Below are positions 35,494 to 48,426 of a stretch of 64,000 nt of DNA, piece after piece (position 1 is the stretch's first letter; the number at the start of each line of letters is the position of its first letter). The notes under the pieces are model-generated. The model ran no database searches. It saw only the letters and a list, made by a program, of their open reading frames with translations, and was not told the origin of the DNA. The stretch spans positions 1,116,001-1,180,000 of the forward strand of contig JAGMUV010000017.1 of NCBI GenBank assembly GCA_020744425.1, written 5' to 3'. This DNA comes from Dactylonectria macrodidyma. Taxonomy: Eukaryota > Ascomycota > Sordariomycetes > Hypocreales > Nectriaceae. The translations under genes were made by a program, and so were the position numbers.

Positions 35494-36406
35494 GACAGCG
35501 GCGAAGCGTCAGCTTTTTGGGATAACAGACAACGGTGAGAGTACGATTCATTTGAAGAAGGTGAAAATTTGCAAAGTCGGGGAAGTGTCGGTCAGAGCGG
35601 GCGGGATGGATGTGACTTGTTGCCTCGCTGATCAACGGGCAGTGGTGACTGGCCCAATACGCGCCGAGGCTGGCGGGTAAGACTGCAAGGGAGTGATCAG
35701 TCACAAAGTGCAACTCGGGCGATAAGACAAAATGCATGGTGGGACAGTGGGGGAACGCTTGGGCATGTTGCGAAAACGGGTTCCGATGTCGATCAAAGAA
35801 GTACAAATTGTTAACATCTCGAGTTCCACTTGGGTTGAAGTCTCAATCAACTGTTCAAGGTTCAAGTGCGCAATATGGCTGTGTCAACTGCCGCTAGTGT
35901 GGCTAGGTTCTGAGCCAGTGTGGCTTCCCACCTCATATGGCTAGCGCGATACAGACTGCGGGCTGCTTGGTCCGCCCGTTGGTTCGCCTGCCGTGCACTA
36001 TGTCCGTTTGTTTCTCAGTTGGCAGAGAATATTTTGGCAGATCTGGGTTTCATATTGCCCATCATTGTCCTCCACAATCACGACCATTTCATCACTGGCG
36101 CCTTTTTCTCAAAGCTACCGCTGGCTATTCGCTTTCTCGACACTTGAAGACAAAAAAGAAACGACGAGTTTGCTCGAGCACAGTTCGAAAGGGCTACCCG
36201 GTGCATTCGTTTCAACTACTACCCTGTACCTGCTACCTCGAGCATCCAACTGCGACGCGACCCTAGAGAACCAACATGCGAAACAAAAGTGGAGGAAAAC
36301 ACAAGAACAGAAACCACTTGACCAACGCGCGAACAAAAACTGCTTTGATACGATCTGCAGGATCCGTTGAATCTGGGCCCGTGAACACGGCCTGCCAACC
36401 CGCGTC
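35494..36406. other. Spacer without recognisable gene
   Basis: Presumed promoter of the hypothetical gene and 3' flank of the BTB pseudogene. No supported coding frame. Confidence 0.4.
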
Positions 36407-37473
36407 CTACCCCCTCGTAATTCGTCTCGCAAAATGCCAGTACTGCTGTGCTTGAAAAGCTTCCAAATCGCGCTCTACCTGAATCAGAGTCTCTTCAATT
36501 AGGGCATTCATCCGGCAGGTATGAACAGCCGGAGAGGGTACGTCGTTGTTGGGGTCGTCGAACCCATACCACCGAGGGTTTTGGAAGCTTGAGAGCTTTC
36601 TCATTACGTCGGTGATAGTATAGCCATCAACGCAGCCAGTGCTGCTTGCATCTGCAAGGCCGGTTCTCTTGCGTTCTCTGGTCAATGCTCCCAGCATTAT
36701 CGACGAACACTCAAATGAGCACACGGGCTCATCGGAGCTGAATCGCTCAACTGAGCGTTCGATTGATGAAAACAATTTCCTGATGGCCTCTTCTCGCTTG
36801 ACATTGATTGCAGCTGTAGTGTTTGGTCAGCTCCGATGCCTTTTGTCAGCGAGAATAACTTACCCATAACCTCTCCAGGAAGGGGGAGGCCCTGCGCAGT
36901 AACTTGGCCCTTGCTATGCCGAATTATCAAGTCACTGGTGAGTTTCATCTCATCGTCTCGTCGAAAGACCCACGAAACAAGCATATAGAGAATCGAATCC
37001 TTGCTATACGAGAATGCTGAGTCGAGATCGTGAAACCATTTGTCGCATACGAACTTTAGTACCTCATGGCACTCGTAGTAGTCTACTACGATGGCGACTT
37101 TGGCGAACTTTTCGATACTGAGCGATGTCGGAACGTCTCGTAGGTGGCCATGAATGACATTCATCACGAGAAGGAAAGCATCCAGATCCTACCCGGATGC
37201 TTTCACTTCACGCGGCGACGAAGGGGAGGCCGATTCTTGCCAATATCCGTTAAACATTCTCGAAAAGACTGGAGAGGCAAGAATCAAATGTCTCGACGAC
37301 ACCAGGATCCGTATGTCGTTGTGCTGTCTGGATTGGTCGTTTCCCGTTTCCGTCTGTTCGCGTTGCTCCCGCGTCTCCAAGACGTCGTTTCTCAAAACAA
37401 ACTCGAAGTTTTTATGTTGAAAAATTATGGTTAGATCCCCTTGGGGGTCTAGAACGTAGGGCGCGGTTTTCAT
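36407..37473 (-). pseudogene. BTB/POZ-domain protein interrupted by one in-frame TAG
   Basis: Two-exon layout: 37473-36864 and 36813-36407, intron phase 1. The start MKTAPYVLDPQGDLTIIF, then SSRHLILASPVFSRMF, is a BTB core. The second half (INVKREEAIRKLFSS, CSFECSSIMLGAL) matches the usual C-terminal region of fungal BTB proteins. Residue 95 is a TAG stop at 37191-37189; the same frame continues immediately with DLDAFLLVMNVIHG, the family's next helix. Relatives usually have Trp before this Asp-Leu-Asp (W-D-type), so TGG to TAG is the simplest change. No intron can remove the codon. If the stop is real and not read through, only a truncated BTB fragment would be made. Confidence 0.75.
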
Positions 37474-38297
37474 AATGTGGTTGACGCAAAAGGTTCGTGG
37501 TGTAGATTGTTGATATTGTAAGACGGGTTACTCTGGTGCCAAGTCCAGACCAAGATGATTCCAGAGGTTCAGGAGTTAGACCCAAGTTCTGGGTGGTCAC
37601 GTGTACTGCCACTGCCCAGCACAATTCACACCGACAGAGGCGTGACGCACTCGAGACACCCTTATTTGTTTGGCAGAATCATAAAATTACCACTGAAATG
37701 GACAAGGACGGGGCGTAGCTTTTGCGAGGGCTGGGTGACTCGTCCTTAGACTACATTGGAGCACAACAAGTTCCACACTTCAACTTCCATCACCATTCGA
37801 AATCAGCAACGAACAGAGAATAACATTCGACGAACCAGTTGTTCGTACTATACACGCGTCTTTCCCGAATTTGAAACGATGCCTATCTATGGCCTCTTTG
37901 AAGGTCCCAGGGGCCTCATTGCTTGCCATGCGCGCCTTGAGGAAGGCCACGGCGAGTATCTCGAGATCAAGGGCGCGGTTGCGGTCGGGGATAGTGACGG
38001 AGGTAGGGGGACGACTTGGGACAGACGCAGGGGCCTGGTTAGAGTCCCGGGCAGGGACAGTGACCGGCTGGCGGTGTTTGTCCCTGGTCCCCTCCATGAT
38101 CCTCACCCTCGCGCTGTTCAGCTGTACACAGTCTATCCCGCGTCTATCCCATTCCCAAATGGTTATTGTAACTCTAGCTAACAAAAATCTATTCATCCAG
38201 AACACAACTCAAAACGCGACTTCCCTTTCAACGACCAGAAGAGAAGCGGCCGAGACCCCGGCAGAAACACCGGCAGTGACCACTCCGTTTGCCAATC
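37474..38297. other. Spacer; one doubtful open frame
   Basis: A minus-strand frame at 37780-38205 (141 codons) and an overlapping plus-strand frame compete. A stretch ALDLEILAVAFLKARMAS is helix-like, but no family or splice support was found. Confidence 0.35.
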
Positions 38298-39232
38298 CTA
38301 GGCGCTGAGCAGTTCGACCTCGGTGGGCTTGTACTGGTGCTTCTGGACCACGATACTTGGGTGCTGAACATTGAACAGCACCGTGCAAATGAACATGAGC
38401 GTCGCGTCCAGGCCGTAGATGTACGCTTCTTCGGACTGGAGCGCGCTCTCCGGCCCAGCAGCAAACTCTGCAACGCGGAAAATGGATCGGACCATGATCA
38501 AGATGGACGCGAAGTACAACACATAGATGTATCGCTTCCAAGGGAGGATGGTCTCCATACTTGCGGTCGTGGGGCTTCGGACGATGCGGTAGTGGAACAT
38601 GGAGATGACGACGATGAAGATGCCAAAGAAGGTGATTTGGATTCCCAGACCGACAAGGACGATGTTTCTCCCCCTGTCGAGGTCGCTTTGGCTATCAGCG
38701 TTGGTAAGCATGACACCGCCTGAACTCTGTTAGTATTGGTGTCTTTGGAGCGACCGATATGCTGATGATGCCTACCTGCAGTCTGAACCAAGAACGAGAG
38801 CACGTCGCCGAACACGAAGATCTTGGTCAACCAGCTGACCCGAATAATCGAGTGCCTTTCTGCCTGCAGAAGTCGAATCATCCGACCCAGTATCATGTAG
38901 ATCGAAGCGGCAAACAAGGCGGGAGCAAGGAGGAGCAGGAGGGTCTGCGCGATGAATGGCCCGTCTTCCCAGTCCGGTGTCTGGCGAGCGCTGACAGCTC
39001 GTGCTAGGTACCCGAAAACTTCGACTGCGAGAAGAGATTAGACGAGAAAGTACAGAAGGCAAGACAACATACACAAGACACCGATGAAGAAGGCGGCAAA
39101 GTACCAAGTCCTACCCTTGATCATTTGGACCAGGTGGACGAGGCCTGAAATACCGAAAAGACCAGCGAATGCCACGGCGGCGGCCAGGGAAGGATCGTAA
39201 TGGTAACGCTCGGGACGGGTTGGTTCAGACAT
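38298..39232 (-). CDS. RTA1-like seven-transmembrane protein
   Basis: Exons 39232-39073, 39024-38776 and 38719-38298; 831 nt, 276 residues, all in phase. The topology of seven hydrophobic helices and the motifs LLLLAPALFAASIYMILGR, VQTAGGGVML and RSIFRVAEFAAG are diagnostic of the RTA1 family (lipid-translocating exporter-like, 7-aminocholesterol resistance proteins). The N-terminus (MSEPTRPERYHYDPSLAAA) also fits the family. Probably in the plasma membrane; in yeast relatives are linked to sphingoid-base or sterol stress. No functional link with neighbours is evident. Confidence 0.93.
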
Positions 39233-40171
39233 AGTGGAAGATTGTAGGTTGGTTGGATAAGTCGGGTTTGGTGTATGTTGCCGGGCTTTGGCTAACTTGT
39301 TGATCTTGTTAGACTTGTTGCGACTTCTAGATGAATAAACGACATTTTGAAGCAGAAACTCGAGAGAATATATACGCATCACTCTTTGCCAGTCTATCGC
39401 TCAGCTCGAAAGACATTCCAAGTCAAGCGAGATGCCTCAACACCGCCCCTTCACCCCTGTTGCATCAACGCTCTACCGTCCCGCCCATGGAGATGATCGA
39501 TCTGACTCGTCCTGGACCCATTTTGCGCGTCTCTGTGGCGGGTCTCCAATCTGACATCCGCAACCTTGTCAACCGCAGCAGTCTGCCTGTCTTCATTCGA
39601 GTCTGCCCTACGGCATGCACCAATCATGCGCCTGCGAGCAGGGGGACAATCAGATCTATATCGGGACATCGGCAGTTAGGACCACCGATGTCAGAGCGCA
39701 GCATGTCGGCGAGTCGGACAGCTTTTCGTTCCGCGGATCTGATCCATGGAGCTCCGTCTGACATTTGCCCTGCGACACGTTAATCAGTGGGGAACATGGG
39801 TCCACCAAGTGAGCCAAAGCAGGCGAGATTTGCTTGCTGGGAGAAATGGACCAAGGGTATCGTTGCTTTTGCTGACACATTTGATGCAGGGAGTATTCAC
39901 GGCCGGCGAATGATACGACATTACACTCATGTTTAAGCATGTTTGAAGGAGATGATCTCTGCCTTTACCATTGGCAAACGGTCAGAGCCTCGACATTAAA
40001 GATGGATTTGTACCTGCTGACCCACAACTATGGACAGGCTCAGCTTGATGACGCTGCAGATGTGCCAACTGCTTCTCGTGCGCCATTCTCACAGCCCCAC
40101 GTCAGCTGCTACAGTGCAATCCAACCCTCCAAGAACCCGCAATGCGCCAATCCAGAAAAACACTCTCTACG
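39233..40171. other. Intergenic region
   Basis: Promoter side of the RTA1-like gene and 3' side of the permease. Open frames here show no coding character. Confidence 0.4.
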
Positions 40172-42287
40172 CTAACAGAGCGCGACGTAGGTCAAGAACC
40201 GCCTCCACTTGGGCATGGCGTAGTAGGTGTCTAGCTGTGTGATTTCCTCCTCACACAGGATGCGTCGGCCGGTGACAAGGTCGGCTGTCTTTGGGTCGCG
40301 CCAAGGCGTCTTCATGACGACCTTGTAGACGGTGGTAAAGACGACGATGATGAGGATTCCGATGATGTATTGGAAGAAGGTGTAGGCGCTGAAAGGAGCA
40401 ACGCTCTGTTGTCACGTCAGGTCAGCAAAAACGATTCATGCGTCGCGGCGAATGGCTAATGGGGCAAAACTCACCAGGTCACCAATTCCAGCACCGATGC
40501 AGCAGGCCAAGAGCAGGATGGATATCGTCATCAACCAGACGGGGGCGGTAGGCCAAGCAACGGACTTCCATGCGTACACCTGCGAGAATAGCTGGTCGTT
40601 TTGAGCGGCGAGAGCCTGGTGGAATCGCCACGAGGTAAAGGCAATGATGATCCAGTTCATGAAGAAGGAAGCGCTGGTGATGGACAACAACCAGTTGAAC
40701 ACTTCCGCACCACCACCTAAACAGCTGGTTAGTTTTGGTTCCACCGTACATATAGAACTGACAACACGTACCATTCAGGTTGAGATACGTCAACAGCAGC
40801 GCAGTTGCACCAGTGATGACCAGCGACCACACCGGACGGCCATGTGCATCGACCTTGGCAAGGACCTCGGGGATCAACTTCTGGTGGGCCATGGTCCGCA
40901 GAACTCGGGAAGCTAAGTATACGGATTCGGCTGCGATGGCAAGGATGCCAATGATCATGCAGGCGTTCATGATGTCGGAGATTCCCTTGATGCCTGCGTT
41001 CTGCACGGCGAGGACGAAGGGCGAGCCGGTGACGCCGCTGCCGCCGAGGAGGCGATCATCGTCGGAGGGGATGAGGAGAGTGATGAAGATGACCTAGTGA
41101 TTTATTAGTTACTCCTTTTTGCATGTTATTGATTGATGAACTTACGCTCAACATATAGATTATGTTGACGCGGAAAGGAACGAGCTTGGTCGCATGCGCC
41201 ATCGAGTAGCGGGGCGACTCGGCCTCTCCACCCATGATTCCGATAAAGACTTGATCTCCTACAGCCCAGACTGCCAACAGCGCAGCATTGGCGAAGCCCT
41301 TATAGACAATTAGCATTGAGCGGTGATCACAGTATGTGGCTTGAAAACTCACGAAGAATCCATTTTTGAATACCGGAAGATCCCTCCAGTACGAACCGTC
41401 GTGAACCTCACCAGTAGGTCCGGCTCCCGCAACGAGGGCAACCGACAGCATGATGATCATGAGGAAGAGGAAGATCTTGATGAGCGACGTGACGTACTCG
41501 AACCAGGCAAAAACCTTGTTGGGTAGTAGGAAGATGGCCAAGGTCGCGAAGGTGAAGATGGTCACTGATGGTTGTTAGTAGGGACTTGGTGTTGGACGCA
41601 AGGGGTTGCTTACGAGAAGCTGCGAGAGGCAACCCATCTACAGACCAGTACTTGATCAGAATGTCGAAGAAGACTGCTTCAGCACCCACAACCGCGGTCC
41701 AACCTATTGACAACGTTTTAGTCGTGTTTTCATCATGTTACGAACTCAAGGAGACACTCACCAAGCCACTCTGCGAATCCAGCGCCAAAAGCCAGCGCCG
41801 GGTCAACCCAGCGTCCCGCATAGTCGATGTAGTTTCCAGAGGTCGGGAAGGCAATCGTCATTTCGGACAGAGTCTGCAGAACAGCCCAGACACATGAACA
41901 CACCAAGCCATATGCGATGACCATGTTGCCGGGACCGCCATTGGCGAGGGCCTTGCCAGTGGCGATAAAGACACCGCTGCCGATGTTGGAACCGAGGGAG
42001 ATGATCTAATCAGCAAGAGGGTTAATTAGCACCAGTTCGTCACCGATTGGAAGCCAGCTTTACTTCAGGTGGATTGGAGCTGAGAGGGATTGAGAATTTC
42101 TTACATGGACCTGACGGGGAGAGAATGAGCGGTGGAATTGGCCGTTGCGACTGTCCTCGATGTCGATCATTTCCGCCTCAGCCGTACTCATGACGCGCCC
42201 GAGGCCACCCTCCTTCTTAGAGGGGAGAGCATCGTCAGATGCACCTTTGCTGTCTCTAATCATTGTGAATGAATGTTGAGATGTCAA
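40172..42287 (-). CDS. Amino-acid permease (APC superfamily, YAT family)
   Basis: Eight exons in phase: 42287-42105, 42005-41762, 41703-41614, 41564-41353, 41298-41146, 41093-40772, 40716-40475 and 40405-40172; 1680 nt, 559 residues (551 if the second ATG at 42263 is used). The first helix has the unwound substrate motif IISLGSNIGSGVFIATG. Later landmarks are IAFPTSGNYIDYAGRWVDPA, GGEAESPRYSMAHATK and SRVLRTMAHQKLIPEVLAK. The C-terminus ends PKWRRFLTYVAL-Cys. Expected role: proton-coupled uptake of amino acids at the plasma membrane; specificity cannot be read from the sequence. Each intron lies between or at the edges of helices. Confidence 0.94.
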
Positions 42288-45197
42288 GCTATCCCAATTG
42301 ATGTGAAGCGGATCGAGAAATCCAATGTGACAGCAAGGCGAGGCTACCTTGGCGCTTTATACTTGGACAGTCCGAGATGAGTCGAGGTGGATGGATGTAA
42401 TGGCTGCCCACCACGAAGCGTTAGCCGCAGATGAGAAGGGTAGGTCAAGACGGGCTTCCCCAAAACACCAATGGTTTCGCGTGCACGACGATCAAAGCTT
42501 CCCCGTCTGTCGTATGACAAGGGACGGATTGGACGAGTGGCGGGTTCTTCCTTGGCAGTGATAATGGAGCGACAGGGGGGAGGCGGTGATAAGGTGTGTG
42601 CTGGGCAGATAGACAGAATAGATATCGAGACAATCATACGGGTCAGCCTTGGCGACGCGGGGGGGCATCCGCGCCAGATGGGATAAAGCTCTCGGATGGG
42701 ATACCGAGTTGAAGGCGAGACACGTGATGAAATCCTGACTAGACGAACAATCTTGGAACAAGCGGGCTAGCTTGGGCTGGGTGGGAGGCAATCTAGAACT
42801 CGATAGGCTTGGGAGCACGATTCAGCGTAGTGGCAACTTAGTCTAAAGCCCGACCGGACGCAGCCACGAGCGGGGTGACATTCCTGTTTGTCTTTCTGAC
42901 GTGCGGAAACATGCTACTTTTCTCAAAAGCACCCTGCCTGCTGGCCGTAATCGAGACGGACAACCCTTGCTATCAGCACTTATCTGATATGGGTGGTCGG
43001 GGAGACCATGACACGCGAGCCTAGTGTCGAACCCCATTATCGCCCCCTGTCGCAACGGTGATGCAACCAGGATGTCCTGCGAACCAAGAGTCGGGTTCGC
43101 ACTAACTTAGATAACAGGTCCTGTCTATCTATGGCTAGCTAGTTCCACGCCACTCGACTCGGCGGCCCCGGATAGGAAGCCCGTCTCGCTGTGGGTTTCC
43201 TGCGTCTTTGACAATTGCGACGACATTGGCATGCTTCAGCGAGAGCGTGTTCTTGTTCAAGGATCTAACACGCGTGAGTGCGGGCGTCGACGTGGGCGGT
43301 ATCTATCTCGGTTCATCCCCGAAGCTGGAACGCTGTCCTGCCAGCGAAGCTGAACAAAGAGGCTGGGACATCCAGTGTCCAGGGTTCTCAGTGCGGACCC
43401 GCAGCGGACCACAGGCCGACACCGAATTCCAAGGCAAAGAAGAACCGCGGTGATATCCCGAGCCATCTAAATGGGATGTATGCAGCCAGTCTAGACCTCT
43501 GTGGCAAGATTGGGGTACGTAATGACACATGCAGACGTGATGATCGACGCAGGGCATCCGTAGCGTCATGTCCATCAACCCATGCCTTAGACAAGAACCG
43601 TTGACTTCTTAGCAATACGAAGCCAGCCCCCATGTCCTCTCCTCCCTTTCATTGACACCAGAAACAGGAAGGCGTGACTTCTTCCCCGCAATGTCGACCT
43701 TCTCCACGGCGAACGCCTGGTCTCGTGGCAATTTGCGGGGGAATGACCTGCCTCTTCTTGGTCCATGGAATGGCATTCCATCATGTTCTGGGGTTAGTGT
43801 GGCGAGCACTAAGAACGCCTCTGGGCTTAGATCTGTGCAACCCCTCATCAGTCTCAATGTCGGATAGCTTCCGAGTGTCAGCATCGGAGAGAGCGGAGAG
43901 GAGGTAGGCATCGGCGAGTCTTCCGAAAAAGAGCTGCGGCATAAGCTATTGGAGATAAGTAACAACATTCATGCCCGTGAGCCATGTACCCTTCACACAT
44001 TAGACTACACATCGCAAATAATGACGGATTCAACAAAGTCTGTGCTCAGCCATCATCGGCAATCGGTCCCGTCATCATGTCCATCTGAGTCTCTAGCCCA
44101 GCGCAAAACCAAGGCCAGCCTGAGAAGAGTCACCAATGTTCGGCAGTCGGCGAATGGTAAGAGATTCCATCGATATATCAACTTTTAGCACTGTCATGGC
44201 CTTCGAGCGCCGATGCGAGTGCCATGACATCCAATCAGCATCATGGGACTGTAGTGACGAAATCAAATCCAAGTTAACTTGGGATATCGTGTAAATGGAA
44301 GGCCTCCAAGGGTGAGTTGAGGCACACTGTTTATCTCTTCGATGGATAGCCTTCGCCGTCTCTTAACTTGTCTCCGCACCTTCCTATTGTACCATTTTTC
44401 GAGGAGTCTTGGGCCTTTTGCATGCCATGACAACATTCCCACGGACCATGTGCAGACTGCATCGCTGGTCAGCCTACTGCCCGAATATACGAACATGATA
44501 CGGCGCAAATTGCTGGCGTCTGGAGAGCACAAACCGTACAGGAAAGAATCCGTCAAAGTCATGTCAGGACCCATGCCGCTGTTCAAATGTCTTTATCATC
44601 AAAGAGCTTGCATCACCTAGCAGACACTTCAGTAGCCGGAAAATATGGATAGTGTATATCTTGCCATGTCGTCCAGCCAAAGCCTTTTGACTCCTACATC
44701 ACCTGAGTCTCCATACTGGTGGGATTCCCAAACTTCAGATGACATATGAATCACCATGCATCTTGTCTTGTAATCCCTCTTCATGGAGGGCCCACGTCCC
44801 TCTGTTCTAACATCTTCGAGACGCTGCATTCTGACACAAATCCTGGACTGCATCAAAACACCAAATCAGCACCAAGACATTGCATTCCCTCTTTCCACTC
44901 ATACCACGATAAAATCTTATTCAAGACACTTCAGCCTCATTGATAGTCCATCAAAGCAAGACCTCCAATGCAAGATGTGGTGACCGGGTAAGCGTTTAGA
45001 CGAGCCGAAGCGGGGAAACGCGGGGGAGCCATGATATGGGGATCTCTCATCACCCTATCCTGCTTGCGGGTCGAGAAGGTCCCACAATGTGGGCTCTTGC
45101 AAAGAGAGAGCTGGTGACTGAGTTTCGCTTTGGCGGCCCCCCATTTCTCTCTCTCCACACAAAGTCCCCCGGCTAGACCGTCCGCCTAATATGCGAC
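42288..45197. other. Long gene-poor spacer (2.9 kb)
   Basis: No supported gene. A minus-strand frame at 44263-44586 (107 codons) includes LTDSFLYGLCSPDASNLRRI and a basic run RRQVKRRRR, but has no family match or splice support. Overlapping frames at 43200-43970 occur on both strands. It contains the upstream region of the Zn2Cys6 gene. Confidence 0.4.
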
Positions 45198-47820
45198 ATG
45201 CCAGATCAAGAGAGCCCTTCGTCGCAGTCCAGCGGCAATGCAAGGCTTCCCATTTCGCTGCATCCCGCCGCCAGTGCGAGGTCGGCGGCAACGCCTCTGT
45301 CGCCCATGAGCTGCCGGTCATGTCGCCATAGAAAGGTGAGATGGCCCGTCATGTAAGCCGCGAGAGTCGTGTTTAACGGGTTTCCAAGTCCAAATGCTCC
45401 CGGAGAATTCCAACGTGCGAAGCCTGTCAGCGCCATGGCGTCCCGTGCATCTATGGTAACAAGCATCTCGAAACACTAGATCATAATAAATAATGCTGAC
45501 TCGTAACCATAGACGCCGTCCCAAAGAAGCGGATTCCTAATTCGCATCTAGTCAAAGATTTGCTCAATCGTGTGCATAGTCTCGAGCGTGAGCGACAAGG
45601 CATAGAGCCTCCCGCACAACGGGACGCTACACCTCGGGGCGAGATTGAGGAGACTCCCATGACACCAATAGCTCAACAGGAGTTGACGTATTGTCCTCCA
45701 GAGTTGCCAGACATCGGAGTACTTCCCCAGAGTTCTCAGCCTGATATTCCTACGCGTCGAGAAATGCTTGGGGCCTTTTTCACACACGTCCATGGCAACC
45801 CCTTCATCTTCGTCCATGAAGCTACCTTGCGGCGACAGTTTCTCAACTTCCAAGTGTCTGATGTTTTTCTATACTCATTATGCGCACTATGTACATGGTA
45901 CGTCAGGGTTTGAGTGTCTGAGGTGTAGTGTTTGGAAGAGCTAACGGACAACAAAGTCACATGGCGAGCAACGACCGCAGCGCATCAAATCGCCAGATTG
46001 AGGAGTATTTGCAAATGTCAGAGTCAGGAGAAGGCTCTCTGAATCTCTCTTTAGAAAGCATACAAATCAACATCATGCAAATTCTATGCCTCTTATACCT
46101 TGGCCACGGAGCCCGAGCCTGGATGAAGTTGGGCTCCGCAATTCGCATCGTCCAAGGTATGGAATTACATAAAGAGTCTTCAAGAAACGCCGAAACAACT
46201 ACATATCAAGACTTAGTTCGGCTTTGCATTCACACGCTTTATTCAATGGACCGATTCAGCGTCTGCGGGACATCCAGACCTATGATGCTCAACGACGACA
46301 CGCTCCGAGACCTTCGATTGCCAACGCCAGATGGAGTCTTCGGAGAGTCGACCATCAACACCAGCGGAGCGACCAAATTCAGCGAACTACTAAGTTACGA
46401 TAACAGCAAAACCCAGCAGCAGACCATCATGCACATGTTTACAAGCATTTGCGTTCTGCTAGGGAAGTGCAACAATTATTTACAGAGAGGGGGTGTTCAA
46501 GGTGATAGCCACTTTCCGTGGCATCCAATGTCTAATCTGTCTGGTCTGGTCGGCGAACTAGGCAAATGGAAAGATCGAGTTGAGTCTGCGATTGCGCCTG
46601 CAAGTCTCGACTGTTCTCTGACAACCACGGTCAACCGATTCTACCTCAGCTGGTTCATTTACCACGCAATCTTTGTTAGACTGTACCGCCAATTTCTACC
46701 GTTAATCACCGGATCCACTGTATCGGACGATTCTTCCGACCCTTGGCAGCAGGAGACGTCGAGGAAATGTGTGGAACATGCCGTAGCGATTTCTAATCTT
46801 TGTGCACAAGCACAGATGCATGGCTACTCTTGGCCCTACTTTACCTCGTAAGACGCTTCGCAACACTCGACAGAGCTAAGATGAGACTAACACGGATAGG
46901 TTTTGTCTCGGTACTGCTGGAACGGTGCTGATTCACGCGACACACTACGATCTTGCCATGAGCCACATACCTTACCTCGTGAATATTGTCGAGAGAATCC
47001 TGGACATGCGACATCGCAACGTCCTCGTGAATTACCAGGTTGGGGACGGTCTTAATGGGGTTGCTTTCCTTGGAAACTGACAGCTTGAGCAGTGCGAAAT
47101 GTTGAGACAAATGCACAGACTGCACGCTACAATGATACGCAATTATCGATCCGGGACACTCGTGACAACAAACCTACATTTGACACAGTTTTACAAGGTT
47201 AGTTTGATCGTGGATTGTGACTTCAATGTTCCAAAGACATCAGACATTGTTGACAACTACATAGAGATACCCAGAAGGGCTCTTCGACCCCAGTCATATA
47301 CCATTTTCTAGAATCGGAGAATGGATGGACACGAGGTGAGTTGCTATTATCAAAGCTCCAGTCTGCTCGGGTACTTTGTTTCCAACATTTTCCAGTCTTG
47401 ACGGTCCAGACGACCTCTTCTCCCTCGGGTCGCTATCTCAGCGGCTTGTTTCCTTGCGTGGACAGCCGTACGCGTACCACAGACAGGTGGCCGAATCCGA
47501 ATCATCCGGCCAGTCAGCCCAGTCCCCGCTAGGAACCCAGTCCATGGCCACGTCTGGTTCATTCTCGGAAGCATCACGGAATTATCCATCGTCCCTGATG
47601 TATGCACTCGATGGCTACTTCGAATTCGAGGCGTCTTCAACGGCATCTCAGGCGATGTCGGGGCATGCGCATGGCGAGCCGTGCGAGAGCATTGGACAGG
47701 ATCTAATTGATTCGGTATGCTTAAGGATACTGAGATTGAGGGTTTTTTTTGGTGCTCAGCTAACTTGTGCAGGTCCTACAGCAAGTGGCGGAGGATGATT
47801 ATCACGGGTTGGAGTATTGA
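45198..47820 (+). CDS. Zn2Cys6 transcription factor with fungal_trans domain
   Basis: Nine exons, all in phase: 45198-45335, 45389-45455, 45513-45897, 45957-46847, 46900-47038, 47093-47197, 47265-47335, 47396-47714 and 47773-47820; 2163 nt, 720 residues. The zinc cluster spans the first intron: CRSCRHRK joined to SKCSRRIPTCEACQ, then RHGVPC, all six cysteines present. A linker with heptad leucines (VKDLLNRVHSLERERQ) follows. The middle domain has FFTHVHGNPFIFVHEATLRR and GHGARAWMKLGSAIRIVQGM with CIHTLYSMDRF. The cluster sequence does not look like QutA, so I do not assign that name, but the gene directly precedes the QutR-like repressor on the same strand and is the obvious candidate activator for the downstream cluster (inference). 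Confidence 0.93.
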
Positions 47821-48426
47821 CGTAGTAGACAGCTACCCTAGACTTGGACGAAGCGGCAAGGTTCTACCTGTATTATTAGTAGAGGGCGTCCGGGAAATTG
47901 GTTAAAATGCCGATGAATAATCAGATCGAGCGTAGGGATATCTGTGAATCTTATGTTGCCCGGTGAACAGGCAACGATTCCACGGTGTATTTTTTGTTCT
48001 TCGTAGACAACCCGTAGTGGCACACATTGGCCTTCCATTCCACACGAGATACGCACCTCAACATCCACCATCAAGATCAACCCATAGAGTAATTTAACCC
48101 CGACTCGCTTTGACCAGACTCAGGTTTTCTTCTACTTGCATCTTTTACCTACATCACACACTCCTCGCCTCTTCCATCCATCCTCAACCTGCCGCCCACA
48201 TTCACAGCCGAGGTGCAACTGACCAGCTCTTCTCGGATTGGCGGATCCAACACGCCCTCTGGTTGGCGGACTCAACCCGCTCCGACTCTCCACCTCCCTA
48301 ATTACAGGGCACTATCCTAGCCCTTCACCAAGGTGGAGCGCCTAAATATTTACCCCAGCGCTCGGTCAAACGATGCCGTCGACGACTCGCAAGGCCAAGA
48401 TGCAAGCTCAAGCGATATGAGGCATC
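47821..48426. other. Upstream region of the QutR-like gene with possible lost 5' coding sequence
   Basis: From about 48313 to 48420 one frame reads PFTKVERLNIYPSARS, then NDAVDDSQG, much like the linker before the kinase-like domain of QutR proteins. It then hits TAG at 48430 because it is one base out of phase with the main open frame. Upstream Ser/Pro-rich coding-like text occurs at 48220-48300. Confidence 0.45.

Noticed and set aside
38209..38541. 110-codon minus-strand frame overlapping the RTA1-like gene end
   Set aside because: Shadow of the RTA1 frame; the RTA1 model is well supported.
45198..47820. Naming the cluster activator QutA
   Set aside because: The zinc-cluster residues do not resemble QutA as I know it; position alone is not enough.
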